64,000 nucleotides of DNA from Archilochus colubris. Its lineage: Eukaryota > Chordata > Aves > Apodiformes > Trochilidae. The stretch's first letter is position 1. Every line of letters starts with the position of its first letter. Position numbers and translations under genes: made by a program. The notes beneath the pieces are model-generated. The model did no database searches. It was not told the origin of the DNA and was given only the letters and a program-made list of their open reading frames with translations. Positions 1 to 13,060 of this stretch are shown piece by piece. The stretch is from the NCBI GenBank assembly GCA_023079485.1, contig CM041084.1:17574609-17638608 (forward strand), given 5' to 3'.

Positions 1-3000
1 ACAGTTGGTCTCTTGGCTGCTCCACTGCCATGTCCTGTTGAGCAGGAGGTGCCCCTTGGGATGGTGCCAGCCTGCTCTGGAACTGCCACTTTCATGGCCA
101 CAGCAAGATGCTCCTACTGCTGACACTGACAGTAAGTGGTATTGCTGATGCTGCTAAGGGGCCACAGCAACACCGCCCCCCAAAGTGTAGATGAGCTAAG
201 AGAGACTGCTTATTTGGTTGTGAAAGGGTGACTTGAAAACTAAGTGCAGCTTTGGGAGAACTTCTGCAACTGCAGAAGCAGTCTCTCAAATAGGATTAAA
301 GAGCATTGGCAAGAAAAGAGACTAAGCATGGCCCACTTCAGTATCATCAAAATCAAACAAAACAGGAGACCCTGCCCAAGCCTCAGGGAAACATAGTTAA
401 TCTATGCTGCTTCTCAGAAACAGTTGAAAGAGCAAAGCCTAAAAACATGTTCTCACCTAATGGGAAAAAAACTTCATCTGCTGGTCCCAAACTGGATTTA
501 ATTAATATATGTAAGAAGGCCATTCCTTAAAATGTTACCTAAGTCTATGTTAAAGAATTAGCAAAACTCCTTTAGCAACTGAGAAACTAGAGACAGCCAG
601 AACCATTACACGATTAGGCTCAAATAAAGAGCTTCCCAGAACAGTTACTGGGATGAATCACAAACGACAAGTTAAATAAACTTGATTAACCAGTTCACAG
701 CATGCAATCAGAATTTGTTTATCTGTGGGATCAACAATAACAGTGGTTCTTTTTAATTAGTATGCTCAGATCTGGACCCATCAATATCAAAATAATGCAT
801 GGAGAATAATTACTAACAGGTTATGTTGTTTTAATTGTGTTTAAAATTAATGTCCCAGAGCAATTTACACTTCTGTATTCAGGAACAATTAACAAATACT
901 GGCTGCACTCAATTTGTCAACCTTAAAATACACAATGATTCCATAGCTCTAGCAATTATTCACAACTGAAAACCTAGGAAGTTAATGATTAATCGTTAAA
1001 TCAGAAGAAGCATCCCATAATTAAAGACCTGTCTCAATGTCCATGTAAAATCATGTAGCTACTGAGAAATACATCATGAATGCTCTCCATAGTAGGATGC
1101 TCCACCTGGTCAGGACACCTCCCCTCAACACCAAGAAGTTGCAGGTGGCCATTCACTGTCAAGCATTTGGATTTGGAATGAAGAAAGTAATGTTAACTAT
1201 ACGAAAACAGGACTGAAGGTTGCTGAAAGTAATTCCACCTCAGCCAGAAGTAAGCAGCTTCAGTGCTGCAAGTTGTTTGAGTTCTGAGCTCATCTCTGTT
1301 CTACCTTTTGCTCAGTGTGTTCACTGCAGGCCTTGGTGTGCTGTTTCAATGCTTAATAACTAAAGCAGACACAATCCTAAAAGAAAAGGACTATGTTCAG
1401 ATAGGTTGATAATCAAAGATCATATACTAGCCACTAACTTATACAAGAAAAAAAAATCACCAAATAGGAATCCATGTAAGTAGATCTGGGGGAAAAAACC
1501 AGTTTCAAACTACTTTAAAATTATTGTCTGTTAATTTAGTATCATGTATCAAGGAATCTCAGTTTTTTAAATTGTAGAGGGGGCTTTATCATAATTTGGT
1601 GTCATTTGCTTATTAATGGGTTTCAATGAATTGGTTCCTATTTCAAATTCATGGGTTCTAGCTGAACTAAACATCTGAAGATGATTTTTAAATTTATCAT
1701 TAAAAACATTCTATAAAAACCTCTGTCATTATTTAGCATGAAATTACCTTCACTGTTAAAAAATCTGTGGAGACTTTCAATATTTATACGTCATATGTTC
1801 TAATTCAGTTAATAACCTCACACTTGTGGGGAAAAAATTAGCTGAAAGAGTGAAAACGTAATGCTCCAGCTGCAGAAAAAAAAAAACCCAAAAAACTTGA
1901 GTATTAGCTTTCTAGACACTACATGGCAGACTTTTGTAATGTCTTGTCAAACCTATAGATTTCCATTCCTTCAGAGAAGTTCAGATACTGACAATATTCC
2001 AAATGATACAGAGATTTTTGAAAAATCACAGTAGCCACTACCAGCCCTAATCACTAAAAAAACTATTATAAAGTCACTAAGCTGTTGAACATGAGATGTT
2101 AAGGCAGAGGATATTTTAATTCACCTTTCCAATTACAAATAGAGCTCTGGGGAGCAGCTATAATCACTTACCACTTGGCAGTGCCAAGCTCTTAGTTCTG
2201 AATAAAGATGCCCCAACCTAGCTCCCCTCCAGCCAAAAAGCACTGTGCTCTTAAGTTCCTTATGCATCCTCCATTCATGCCAAAAGATTGTTAGCCCAGT
2301 GAAGCTTACAACTCACATGCAAACATCTACATCATGTGGAAAAGGTTAGGTTTTCTGTTTTCCAAGTTTTATTCCAGTTTCCTTCTCCAATTTTCAAAAT
2401 AAATTAAAAGGTCTGAAAAGCAGTGAACACCTGTGCGTACCCTAAATCAAACTGAGAAAAAGAACTGTGCTTGTCACTAAGAAGCACTAACACTCAAGTG
2501 GGGAGGAAAAATTCTTCCATAGCTTATTTTCTCTCTAATTTGGGACAATCACAACAAAGCTAAATCTACATACACTTCAATGACTTCCCTTCCTTCTGCC
2601 CAAGGTATGATGGAACAGAACTAAGCAAGCATAATTACAGGATGCATGTTTCTGACTCATGTAATACAACATCTCATTGCAGGTTTTTTACTCCCCCATC
2701 GTTGTCATTTCACCACACCAAGCTAACGCTGACATTAGTTCATTTCTAACAGTGCATTCAACTTGGAACTGAAGACCCTGGCATACTACAGCTCTTCCTT
2801 ATGCCTGCCAGCCTGGCCACGCATGACACAGCCTGGCCAGCTCTTCACATATCACACTTTCCATAGAGGATCACCTATGGCAAGGAATGAGATCAGCCCA
2901 CAAACACAGAAATAGAAAATATGAACATCTGTTTTTGCAAGGTACCAAACAAATAACTCTACGAAAGGACAACATGCCTTGCACCACAGAAATTTCAATC

Positions 3001-4314
3001 ACTAGAGTAATCAAATAAAAAGCAGTATGTGGGTGGGAAGGAACAGCATAGGGAATTATTTCTGAGGGAGGTAGAAAAAAAGAAGGATTGTTAAGTTCAC
3101 CTTTAAGTCCATCTGCTCTACATTCAAATTCTATTTCTCCCCAGTGTAAAGCATTTTGATACCTTCCCTTTTGGATCAATTCACTCAAACAGAGCTCTGG
3201 TGAGTTTGGATTCAAATTGGTCCAACTTGTTAGCAGAATAGACCTAATGCCTGAAACACTGACTATTGCTACTTTTACTGATGCCTGCAGGATCTGGTTG
3301 CAAATATAAGTGGTGGCATGCTTTAGTGATCAAAAGTATCAAGAGCTGCCCTCTGCAAAGTACAACTATACTTAAAAAGAATGATAACTCATTTTTTTCA
3401 GCTCCTACAAAGTACACATGGAATTTATAAAATTGTAAAGTGACTGCTTGAATTACTAGGAAATACAAATTATACTTTGATGAAGCTTGAGTGCAAAAAA
3501 AAATTGAATAGTTCAGATCATGTTGTGATTATCATGGCTACTTACTTATCAACAAACAATTCTGATAAGTACTCTACCAAAACCAATTGTTTAAATAAAA
3601 TAATAAATTCAGTTTAGAAATTAACACAATAGAAGCAGTATTACCAACACACAGCATTCACACAATTAATGGTGATAGTCTTCCTTGAAAAGTCAGGTTT
3701 TTTTCTTTATCTCTGTACCCAATTATATATTTGACTTTTCTCCATAATGTCACTGGCAAGAATTAGGTTTTGTTCTGAGACTCAAACTAAAATCATGAGA
3801 GGCCAGCACCGATGTGACTTAATGAGTGGGACATTTTTAATTATTCCTACTATAATTTTTCCCTGTCTCCTGCCAAAAGGGCAGTACTACAGAGCAAACA
3901 ACAATCTGAATGTCTGAAAAGAGATAAAGATAAGCAAAATAAATTCTTACAGCTTTGCTTCCACCTGGATTTGATTTCTAACCCAGCATAGATGGTCACA
4001 GGTTGTTGTTTGCACAGCTTTTATTTCTGCTGCTCGGAGAGCACCAGCTCCTGAAGGCAGACATAAGAGCAGAGGGTTAATGGAGAACCCTCTACTTGAA
4101 AATATATCGATGACCTCTACAACAGTATGTACGTCCCTTTCCTTCAAAAGTGCCTCTCTGACCTTCCCAGACCACACTGATGCTATCATTAACACTGCTG
4201 ATCAGTAAGAAAGCAATCAGAACTGACAGCAGTGGCACTCCTGCTCTGCCTCAGAACTGCCCAGTCTCATCTGCTGTGATACATACTTACTAATTCCCTC
4301 TTCAGCATTTAGGA
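1..4314. other. Noncoding AT-rich sequence, no gene seen
   Basis: Both strands were read and no exon with coding character and paired splice signals was found. Open frames here are under 115 codons and show no recognisable domain. The part from about 700 to 1,050 is rich in ATTA and TAAT words and looks like possible conserved noncoding DNA. The HNF1-like palindrome at 981-993 is listed separately. Confidence 0.6.
981..993. promoter_or_regulatory. HNF1-like palindromic site
   Basis: The bases GTTAATGATTAAT match the HNF1 homeodomain consensus GTTAATNATTAAC at all specified positions but the last. The site overlaps further ATTA-type words on its right (AATCGTTAA). HNF1A and HNF1B bind such palindromes as dimers in liver, kidney and gut enhancers. 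A 13-base match in AT-rich DNA can arise by chance, so occupancy is only an inference. Confidence 0.3.
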
Positions 4315-4440
4315 TTTCATAGCTTTAGGCCCCAGGGACCATTTGATTATCTTGTCCAACTTCCCATCTATTCCATGCCATTAAATTAGATGTGGGGTTT
4401 TCACATGAAGGCCAAACACTTCTATGAGATGAACAAGATG
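4315..4440 (-). repeat. Degenerate CR1-clade LINE 3' tail
   Basis: The plus strand reads TTTCATAGCTTTAGG, then CAGGGACCATTTGATTATC, then TTGTCCAAC. This is the order seen in the reverse complement of the 3' end of old amniote CR1-clade LINEs (a 'catagact...gggaccat.atgatcatctagtc.gacc' pattern). The element would therefore lie on the minus strand. It is strongly diverged and its outer limits are approximate. The assignment rests on remembered consensus and not on a library search. Confidence 0.45.
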
Positions 4441-7400
4441 TTACTGATCTCAGGAGACCAATGCTGCACCTGCACCAGTGTTTGCTTCAAACCCCACCAC
4501 ACACGCAATGAAATCTACCCAGATGATCAGCACAGGAACTTGAAGGACACCAAGCTCCCAGCTGACTTCCCAAGGAAAGTTCTTTTCTCTGCTTTTATTT
4601 TCTAAGATGACACATCCATGTTAAAAACCCCAGAACTATCTTAACCTCAGAGTTGTGGAGTACACATCCAGTCACTGTCTCAGGTGCAGTCACTCTCTTA
4701 ATGCATGAAAAAAACCTGAAGGAAAGAAGAAAAGCACCTCAAAACATCCATAGCCTGTTGTAGCAGAGGGGGGCAAATTCTCCTGAACACTGCACGTTAC
4801 CAACTAAAAGGCTGAAGCACAACAGTTGATTATAATCACTGTCTGTAGTACAGAGCTGCCAGTGTTACAAGCATGTTATCTGAGGGTATTCCAGCACACA
4901 GGCCCCTGAAGACAGGTGATGGAATGGGAGGCTCAAGCATACCATGTCCAGCAGCAGGACAGCCACCACCCTGCAACAGCCACCCCTGTAAGGATGAGCT
5001 TTCTTCCAGCACCTGGGTGAACATGGCTGCTTTTCAAATACACACATTCTCACTTCACCTGTAGTTAATTCACTGATTACCCTCAGTGCTAAGAAAATGC
5101 TTCCTATTTCTTCTGGGTAAGTTTGACTTCAGTTTTCAACAATCAGATTTATGCCCCCTCTGCAAGCTGGACCCAGCAGAGCTGCAGGACTTGTGCTTTG
5201 CAAGCAAGCCACCTCACAGCCTCCTCCTCAATCACCAGAATCAGCTGAGCTCCTGGAGACATGCAATGTACCTCAGTCTCAGGATTTATCTTGGAAAATA
5301 TGTCTTTACCTCTCCACTTTCTTTCTACCATTGCCATCTCGGCCTAGAAATACAGCAAGCCAGACCATTAGAGCCTCTTCTTCTGAACTTAACGTACTAA
5401 CACTGATAAATGAGTACGTGACCTAAGGGTACCCCAGAAAACAAGGCTGCAGCTGGATGATGCACAGCAACACAGAGCTTCCAGGAAAAGAGTTGTGAGG
5501 CTGGAGCACTCTCCTCACCCAGGGCAGGGAGGATATGGTTACCTCCTCCTGAAAAGGGAGAACATACTTTGTGTTTGGGCTGGGCAACATGTCTAAGCAC
5601 CAAGTGAGCTTTAGTGACACAGCTCCAGTGTCATATCCTATTTCTCCTGCAAGGGGAAGTCTGCTCCTTCTCTGCAGCAATTTTGCAAAAGAAAAAAAGG
5701 GAGAAAAAGTAACAATGATCCATCTCATCAAGCTCCAAGCAGTGCATAGAATTGCCTGGAGAGAGGGCAAGAATAAGCAACATCAGCATAGAAAGGTGTC
5801 ATACAAGGTTTAAGCTTATTCAGAGGTAACAGCCTCTATCTCTCTCATGAATAAATACATAACCCAAGACAATTTAATTCCAACTGTTTTGTATTTCTTA
5901 CAAAAACTTTTCAAAGTATGATGACTCACTGGTGAGCTCTCTCACTGACAACAAAAAATGACATTGTGTATTAGTTATCTCCTTTCACAAACTGCAAGTC
6001 TGCACGGAGATACACAAATACCTCTCATAATATAGCACTTGCCTTTACATGCAGCATAACTGAGGATAGTGAACAGGCAGTAAGCAGTGACAATGGCAGG
6101 TTCTCTTTACTTCAAAGGAAAAGATTATTAAATACTAATTGGTAACATAGTTATCTTTTAATGCATATGCTTATACTCCAGTACTCTGATTTCCAATACT
6201 CATATGCAAAAGTATAACTTAATGATTTACACTTTGTTATTTATGATTTGCATACTATGCCTTAATCTGTCACAATTAAAATAATGAAAGTCCAGTGATC
6301 AATTCACACTTTTTTACACCTTTTGCTGTTTTGCTATACAGCTGCCATTAAGAGATAGGACTTGAAGACTGAACCTGGAATGATATCTAAGACCTTTTAC
6401 TAGTTGGAGGAAATTCTGGGGAAAGTGCTGGAGGGAAAGAAGTATCAAAATCTCTTTGAGACAAGGTGACAGTATTATTTGCATGCCCCCATTTCAGCTT
6501 TATAAGCTCCCATAAATCCTCTCTCAGAGCAGCAAGTAACACAGGGATGCCCTTGGAAGAGGTAAGTGAAGGATGAGTTTGCAGCCCCTGAGTAGCATTC
6601 ATTCAATGCTTTCAGTCTTCTCTTTTTCAAGATGCCTTACTGTAAGAGCTCAAATCAAGAATAGCTGTATCCCAGTAGAGAAGCTCTATTCAGACCTATC
6701 CTCTACCCAGAACTATGGGAGTAAAGCTAAGAGCAGCAATGATCTGCAGAATGGACATTAGGACACAGAGGTTTACAGGTCTGACATCACTTGAAACACC
6801 TGCATCAAATCTGAAAAATTTTCTAGAGAAGTGCATAAATGCAACCAGAAAATACAGGTTGAATACCACAATCAAGGGGTAAAACGCTGCAGGCAGTAAT
6901 TATCAATCACTTTATTTTCCCAACCATCAAATAAGGTAATTTGTTTGTTTTCCCCACCCTACAAGGAAAAGTCCGGGTGGTCTTCTGACTTTAGGAGCCT
7001 GGGAATTTTTCCTCTAAAGGACAAGGCTACACTAGGCTTCTTGTGCAGCAACATTGTCTTACACTGTACTTGATTTTAGTCACAGACATTAAGACTGTGG
7101 CAGTGCTTTGCAAATCATCACTAAATACCATTTCTTTACAGCTCCATGAAAATCTCAGGAGTGTTTTCAAGACAAGGATAAAGCCCTGGTTCTTGAAAGT
7201 TAGCATTTTTTCAGTTCTTCAGCTGTCTTCATCAGCATGGGACTGCTCTGTTGTAGGTATTCTTTATTTGAGTAAAAGCTAATCCTCATCTTGCATAAGT
7301 TATCACCAGTTTTAAGAATATAACAGTTTTATTTGATATATGATAAGTAAGTGTGAATTCTGAGGCTATTAGTTCACTGAGGAAGTGGCATCTCAATCAA

Positions 7401-8399
7401 ATATAAACAAAAACTCAGCCTCTTGAAGACAGCCTAAATCATTCACCTTGGTTTGTTGTGCTTTGTTGGTTTTTTTTTTAAAAAAAAGGTCTAACACATT
7501 GCTACGCATTCAGACTAGAAAAGCTGATTTTAAAATTTTCTTATCCTCACCCCCTTCTTAGATAGTGTACATCTGATAATATCTATACTCAGAGCCATAC
7601 CATTCAAAGTCCAAGTTGTTTGCATACTAAAAAACATAAGCTGTGGTGTGTTTGGTGTTGCAACTCAGCTTCCTTTTGCAGAAAAGGAAGCTAGGAGAAA
7701 TAGGGCAGGAACCAGGCTGAAAAGCTTACTGAAAGCTGCAGCTGCAGCCAACAGCTGAAACTGAAAATCAGACATTCTCTTCTCTCCTCGTCTTGTGGGC
7801 CCTGCCACAATTTTCAATATACCACAAATTCAGTCACAGAGGCACTATTACTTGTAATTTCCTTTTGCTGATGGAGCTAAAACAAGAACCATAAACACTT
7901 TCCTCCAGCTTCAGAAAGCAGTGTATGTCACTCCTTAGTAGCACTCTTGACACATTACATGTGGACAATGTGTTAGGCAAGTAGTAAAATCCACTGTGGT
8001 CCTGTGAAATGAATAATTAAATGTTGCAGAGGGAACCTAAAACATAGGATCATATGGGTTGAGGAAAGCAGAAGCAGAACTGTATTTCCATTTCCCCACC
8101 CAGTGGGAAAACAGACATGTGATAGCCAGCAGATGCAGTTGCTTGGAAATCCCTTGGATTTCCACGGGGCATGTAGCAACATCCCTTGATAAAGAAACAA
8201 AACCAGGAGATCCTCCCATCAATAAAAATCTGCTTAAAGATAGGAAAGACCACATAGGAACAAAAGACAAAGTTCCCAGAGGATGGAGATTGCCAAAAGC
8301 GTCAGAGAGAATGCACTAGTCCAGGCAGGTCTCAGCATCAGTGAGCTGGAAGAGGTGTAAGTGAGGTGGCAGAGCTTGCTGAGAACATGATGATGTACA
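4441..8399. other. Noncoding sequence, no gene seen
   Basis: Several overlapping open frames occur at 4.8-5.8 kb on both strands. None has a recognisable domain or a convincing acceptor and donor pair, and they overlap each other on opposite strands, as chance frames do. At 7,470-7,488 there is an adjoining T-run and A-run that could form a small hairpin. Nothing else stands out. Confidence 0.55.
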
Positions 8400-9010
8400 G
8401 CAAAGTAGGCTGATTATGAAGAAGAGACTTCAGAAGAGTCACTGGCTAGGCAGCAAATTGACAGATGAAATTCCATGCAGATAAATGTGAAGTGATGTGA
8501 GTTGACTTTGAACAGACTATTACCGCTCAAAAAGGGAGTTTGAAGTTATAATCATTTTATGAAAATTTCAGCTCAGTGCTCATTAGTGATTAAAACCAAG
8601 CAGGTGTTCGAAAATACTAGGAAAAGAATAGCAAACAAGACAGATAACATCATTATGCTACTGCCTACCCACATTTTGAATATTGCATGCAGATTTAATT
8701 CACTCCAGGTCAAAAAAGATGTAGCAGAAATAGAAATGTTAAGAAGGCGGCAGCATGGGTGATCAAAGTTATGGAACAGCTTCTGTACATGGAAAAACTA
8801 AATTATGTAGGACTCTCCATTCTGAAAACAGATGACTCAAACATCTGCTTGGAGTCTATAAACATAAATGACAGAGAGATGATGAATAGGGAAAGACTAC
8901 TCATTGTCTCTCAATACAGAGTGTAGGGGTCATCAAATGAAACAAGTAGGCTAAATTACATGTAGATGTGAATATTAATTTCACAGGGCACCATGGAAGT
9001 CCTGGTAAAC
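8400..9010 (+). repeat. Ancient CR1-clade LINE, ORF2 C-terminal remnant
   Basis: The segment follows the order of the 3' part of CR1-clade ORF2. The phrase AAATTGACAGATGAAATTCC, followed by a 'gataaatgtgaagtgatg' word, is characteristic of old amniote copies. The frame at 8,559-8,762 keeps a decayed match to the end of the reverse transcriptase domain: SAQC, spaced Lys and Asn residues, a LEYC-like stretch read as LNIAC, KKD, and a QRRAT-like stretch read as RRRQHG. Further right, words like 'gggtcatcaaatgaaa' and 'ctggggaactt' continue in the expected order. Many stops and gaps show that it is long dead. The exact family name is not certain. Confidence 0.6.
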
Positions 9011-12000
9011 TGGGGAACTTCTTGCTGAAGGACATTGCAAGTTGCTGAATTTACAAGATTTAAAATAAAAAATAAAATCTGAGCACTGTTAGAAAACCTA
9101 ACATAATCTTTGGTTTCCCTCCTTTATCCTTTATTCTTCCCTAGGTAACCATCACCATTTGAGACAGGTTGTCAGGCTGGACCTCTGGTCTGACCTGTTA
9201 CAACTGCTCTTATACTTGACAAGGTACAAGAAGCCCTAATGCTGACAGCAACACTTCATCATGCTTGCTAAACATAAAGAAATAAAGGCACTTACATTAC
9301 AATGGAAAAAAAGCAACCATGGACCTAATCAAAACGCTATGCTGTGTAGTGAGAATTGTACAGAAATCTCCTCCTGGAGGGAGGATACGGGAGTGAATGA
9401 AGGGCATACTGCATGTTAAGTCATGTCATCTCATCTGTTGTGAAAACAGCCTTAAACATTTGCCTTCACAGGAAAGTTAGTCTAGTGGAAGCAGAGAATG
9501 GAATTGCAGTGCTTCAGCTATTCCACAGAAGGAGTGGACAATGCAGGGTAAATCTTATATGGCACCAGCAACAGAAGCTCTGGCTACCACCAAATGTTAG
9601 AATACAATTAAATCTTTTTAACAAGGGATCATTACAGCTTTGGGGGGCTGTATCATCATCTGTTCTCCTTCATCAACTCCCCACTACCAGGAAACCACTC
9701 TCGAGGATTTTAGATGCCACGACTCAGGCTGAAGTTCAGGGTGGCAGCAAGTCTCCCTTGCTCTTTCCCAGCTTTCTGGGATATGGGGCCCAGGATAAGG
9801 GCCAGCAAGATCAGTGCAGTACCCACAGCATATTACTGGGATATAGTATCAGTGTGATCCTTGGAATTTGCTCATTTAGAAGCAGGAAACCTAAATATCT
9901 GCCCACACTACTGGCACACAACTTCTCCATAAAAGCATCAGATTTTTTGTCCCTCTAGTTCCTTGGAAATTTGCTTTTACTATTACTTGACCTTACTGAG
10001 ATGTCTAACCACCTCCCTTCCTGCTTTACTTTTCAAAGAGAAACAGAGAGTGTGTGGGTGGTTTTTTTTGTTTTTTTTTTTTATTCTTGTTGTTAGTCAG
10101 GAGATTTTTCAAAGGCAAAGAATAATACACCTTTTATTAAGCAACTATGCACAGTAAGAAACTTCTTACCAGCAATTTCTCAAGGAATGTTATGACTGGC
10201 TGAGTTGAAAGAGGTCTATCCAGAATCTCATTAGATTTGCAAGTTCTTTAGAGAGCAGTTCTTACTGAATTACCAAACTTGCAGAAAAGCAATGGCAATT
10301 TCATACCCAAGATTATGCACTTCTACATGAACTGCAGAACATACCAGACTAGTAAGGAGTGTCATACGCTTAGAACTACTGCAGTAACAGGGAACTACTG
10401 GAATATGTTGGACAAGACTCTTTGTAAACATTATATTTGCATGATTAAATATTGTGTTTCAAAGTGCTGCACACACAATACAGTGATGTATCTCAGTAAC
10501 TCAACCTAGAAAAACTGAAGTGGTTAAAACAACAAAACACAAAAGCTTCACAGGCTCTCAGTCAGCAACACCTTGCATAAACAGCCTCTACATAAGGCTG
10601 TTTGGTCAGAGTAACCAAATCTGTCCTTTCAGGGAGGCCAGGACCCTAGCACACAAACCTGTGCAGGTGGCTGCAGGCTTGCAGAGGCCTCAATTGTTCT
10701 AGAGCTGTTTTACGCCCATCTGCAATATTGACACAGCAAATAAGAGAAAATCAGAGTGTGGTTATTTAGCTGATGTGACTTCTCCTTAGATACCACCAAA
10801 GAATCCCAGAACTTTCTTCTTCTAAAGTAGAGGCAACCTGTTCACTTCACCTAAGTCTCAGCCATCAAAAATACAAGCAACTAGAAGAAGCCATTTGCTT
10901 AGTAAACCCAGAGGTGAAACAGGAACCTGCAGAAGGTTACTCATCCCACTCATCCTAGATTTCTATTTTAGGACAAGGTGAATTGGTCTCCTGAGGTGTG
11001 TATCCATGGCTGCAAAGCAACATATACATGAGATTAAATACCCAGTAAGTATAGGGCCAATGTTACAGGAGGTGACTCACAGGCAGAGAACAGATTGTTC
11101 AGTGGTCAGCTCTCCACTGGAGGTAGTGGTGGTCTTTTGAAAACAGCTGCACACATGGCTTTTTGGATGGTATCACACTTCCTTAAATACTTTTGAGAAT
11201 AAAATAAAAGTATCTGTTTGTTTGTACTGTTTACTAATGCTCCTTTTAATACTTCCACAATGCTTTAGATAGTGGGTGATTCCTATGTAGAGTGCTTTCC
11301 TCAAGAGCCAAGCATAAATTTTTGGCTCATGTTCTTGATTCTCGGCTTGAAGACTTTCCCATTTCTATTTTTGCCCAACACTTTTTGTCATGCTGGTTTG
11401 CTGCCAGCAGACTAGACAATCAATTTTTTAAACAGTTTGCTCATGAAATAAAACAATCCAACTCAGAGCATACTCTGAGGAGACTCTCACCATCACAAAA
11501 TGCTATTTTACAAGGCTGAGCACTGTCTGTCTTCCCTTTGCACTACATTTCTGTTTGCAATCCCATATTGCAACTCCATCCCAGATGGAGTTGTCGCATT
11601 ACTCCTAGCCAGGCTTTGCAAACCAAAGCATGAAGCCTTCTTTAGAGCTTATTTCTGTACCGCTTCATGAGTGGGTGCTGTTGCTGTGCCAGAAGAGTTG
11701 CAAACAGCACTTCCTTCTACACTTTGACCCAAATCCATGTAGACACATGGCAGCATCCACACCAGGCTCTTCTGAGTAGTGCTGGGATCTCGAGTCTGTG
11801 AAGCATATGGCACCACACAGAGAAGGCAACGCTTCTTCCTCCCACACAACACAAGTGTGCACACTGTGACTGCCTGCTTAGCTGCTTCTTCTCTCATCTC
11901 TCAGCTCATCATCATCATCAACATATTTTGTTGACAAAATATCTTACTTTACCCCTCATAATCCCTCGCAGAATAAAGAAAAAAAGAAAAGCTACAGCAC

Positions 12001-12644
12001 TATGTAGAGATAAGAGCATAGCTAAAATGTGGAGATTTCAAGACTGCTGGTAGCTGGACAGAATGGATCTTTGGGCTGGTGAGAGGCAGAGGGCCAGGCT
12101 GGAGGGTTACACCAGCTGAAGGCTGTTCAGCACCAACATAAAGACCTACAAGGAAAGCAAGCACCCACCTGCTGCAGGCCTTGAAGCTGATGTCCCTTAG
12201 AGCACACAGACCAGAAGAAGAATGAAACTGCTTCCTGTCTTGCTACTTTAAGACTTGTACTAGCTTTTTATTTTGTGGTCATAAGATGGCTATGCTCAAT
12301 GTCCTGCCAATGAAATGAATGCAATTTTTGCAAAATTAAACAGTTTCCTACCATGGAAAGTCCCAAAGCACTGAGAAAATTGGTTGCTCTCCACCCATTG
12401 TCTGTTTCAACACTTCCTTCACAGCTCCAAATTACAGCCCTCTAATGAAAGTATGGGGAAATCATATGAACAGCACAATACAACTTTGCCATTAGAGATA
12501 CTAGCAACACGTAAACCACTGTTTGTTTGGTTGGCTTTTAAATAAAAGCAAAATTTGCATTTCCTTCTCAGCCTCAATGAAGCAAAACGAGCCCTAGAAG
12601 GAGAACATGCAGAAGCACATCCTTCCTGCTTGTGGTTGGTAACA
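9011..12644. other. Noncoding sequence, one long open frame but no gene seen
   Basis: A 181-codon plus-strand frame lies at 9,413-9,958. It has no recognisable domain and no convincing splice signals, and its composition does not look coding, so it is taken as chance. A short T-rich tract lies at 10,062-10,083. At 11,906-11,920 there is a short CAT repeat next to the palindrome at 11,923-11,942. Confidence 0.55.
11923..11942. repeat. Perfect 9-bp inverted repeat
   Basis: The sequence is ATATTTTGT, then TG, then ACAAAATAT, so two 9-base arms pair perfectly around a 2-base spacer. It follows a short CAT microsatellite. It could be a dimeric protein-binding site or chance; nothing else in the sequence decides between these. 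Confidence 0.5.
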
Positions 12645-13060
12645 GCAGTAGCCGAGTCCTGGGCAGTGGAGCAGCAGGGCAGGGGACTGCGGGGCAGGGT
12701 CTGCGGGCAGGGCCGGGGGGCTGCGGGGCAAGGGACAGAGGGGCAGTGGGCAGGAAGCAGCGGGCCAGGGGGCTGCGGGCAGGGCCAGGGGGCTCCGTGC
12801 AGTGGGCAGGGGACAGCGGGGCAGTGGGCAGGGAGCTGCGGGGCAGTGCGTGGCCCGGAGCCGGTGCGCTGCTGCCCCCTCCTGGGCAGCCCTCCGGCCC
12901 CGCAGCCCCAGCGGGGTCACCGCCAGCCGGGACCTCTCGGGTTCCTCAGCTGCGGTGCCTGACGTTTTAGCAATGAAAACAAAGACCAAGGCTGGCAGCG
13001 CCCTGCCATGGGGAAGGACGAGGGGTGTGGTGGGATGGGGTGGGAAGCGGGGTCGACTGC
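12645..13060. promoter_or_regulatory. GC-rich, CpG-containing island-like block
   Basis: This block is far richer in G and C than any other part of the window and contains more than twenty CpG sites in about 400 bases. Flanking DNA is AT-rich and CpG-poor. Bird promoters often sit in such islands, so it may mark the start of an unannotated transcript in either direction. The left half is G-rich and tandemly repetitive, so minisatellite expansion alone could also explain it. The open frames on both strands here (up to 159 codons) follow from low stop-codon density in GC-rich DNA, and no protein family is recognised. Confidence 0.4.
12655..12850. repeat. Imperfect G-rich minisatellite
   Basis: Variants of GGGGCAGTGGGCAGGG and CTGCGGGGCAGGG recur at irregular spacing, for example near 12,661, 12,751, 12,796 and 12,820-12,848. 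The repeated words GGGCAGGG, GGGGCAGTG and CTGCGGG suggest slippage or unequal exchange of a short unit. The plus strand has many runs of three or more Gs and could form G-quadruplexes. Confidence 0.6.

Noticed and set aside
6387..6602. Minus frame with a good pyrimidine-rich acceptor (CTTACCTCTTCCAAG)
   Set aside because: A possible terminal exon by signal alone, but no connecting exon and no recognisable residues.
9413..9958. 181-codon plus-strand frame
   Set aside because: No recognisable domain, no splice signals and no coding-like composition. One such frame is plausible by chance in 64 kb.
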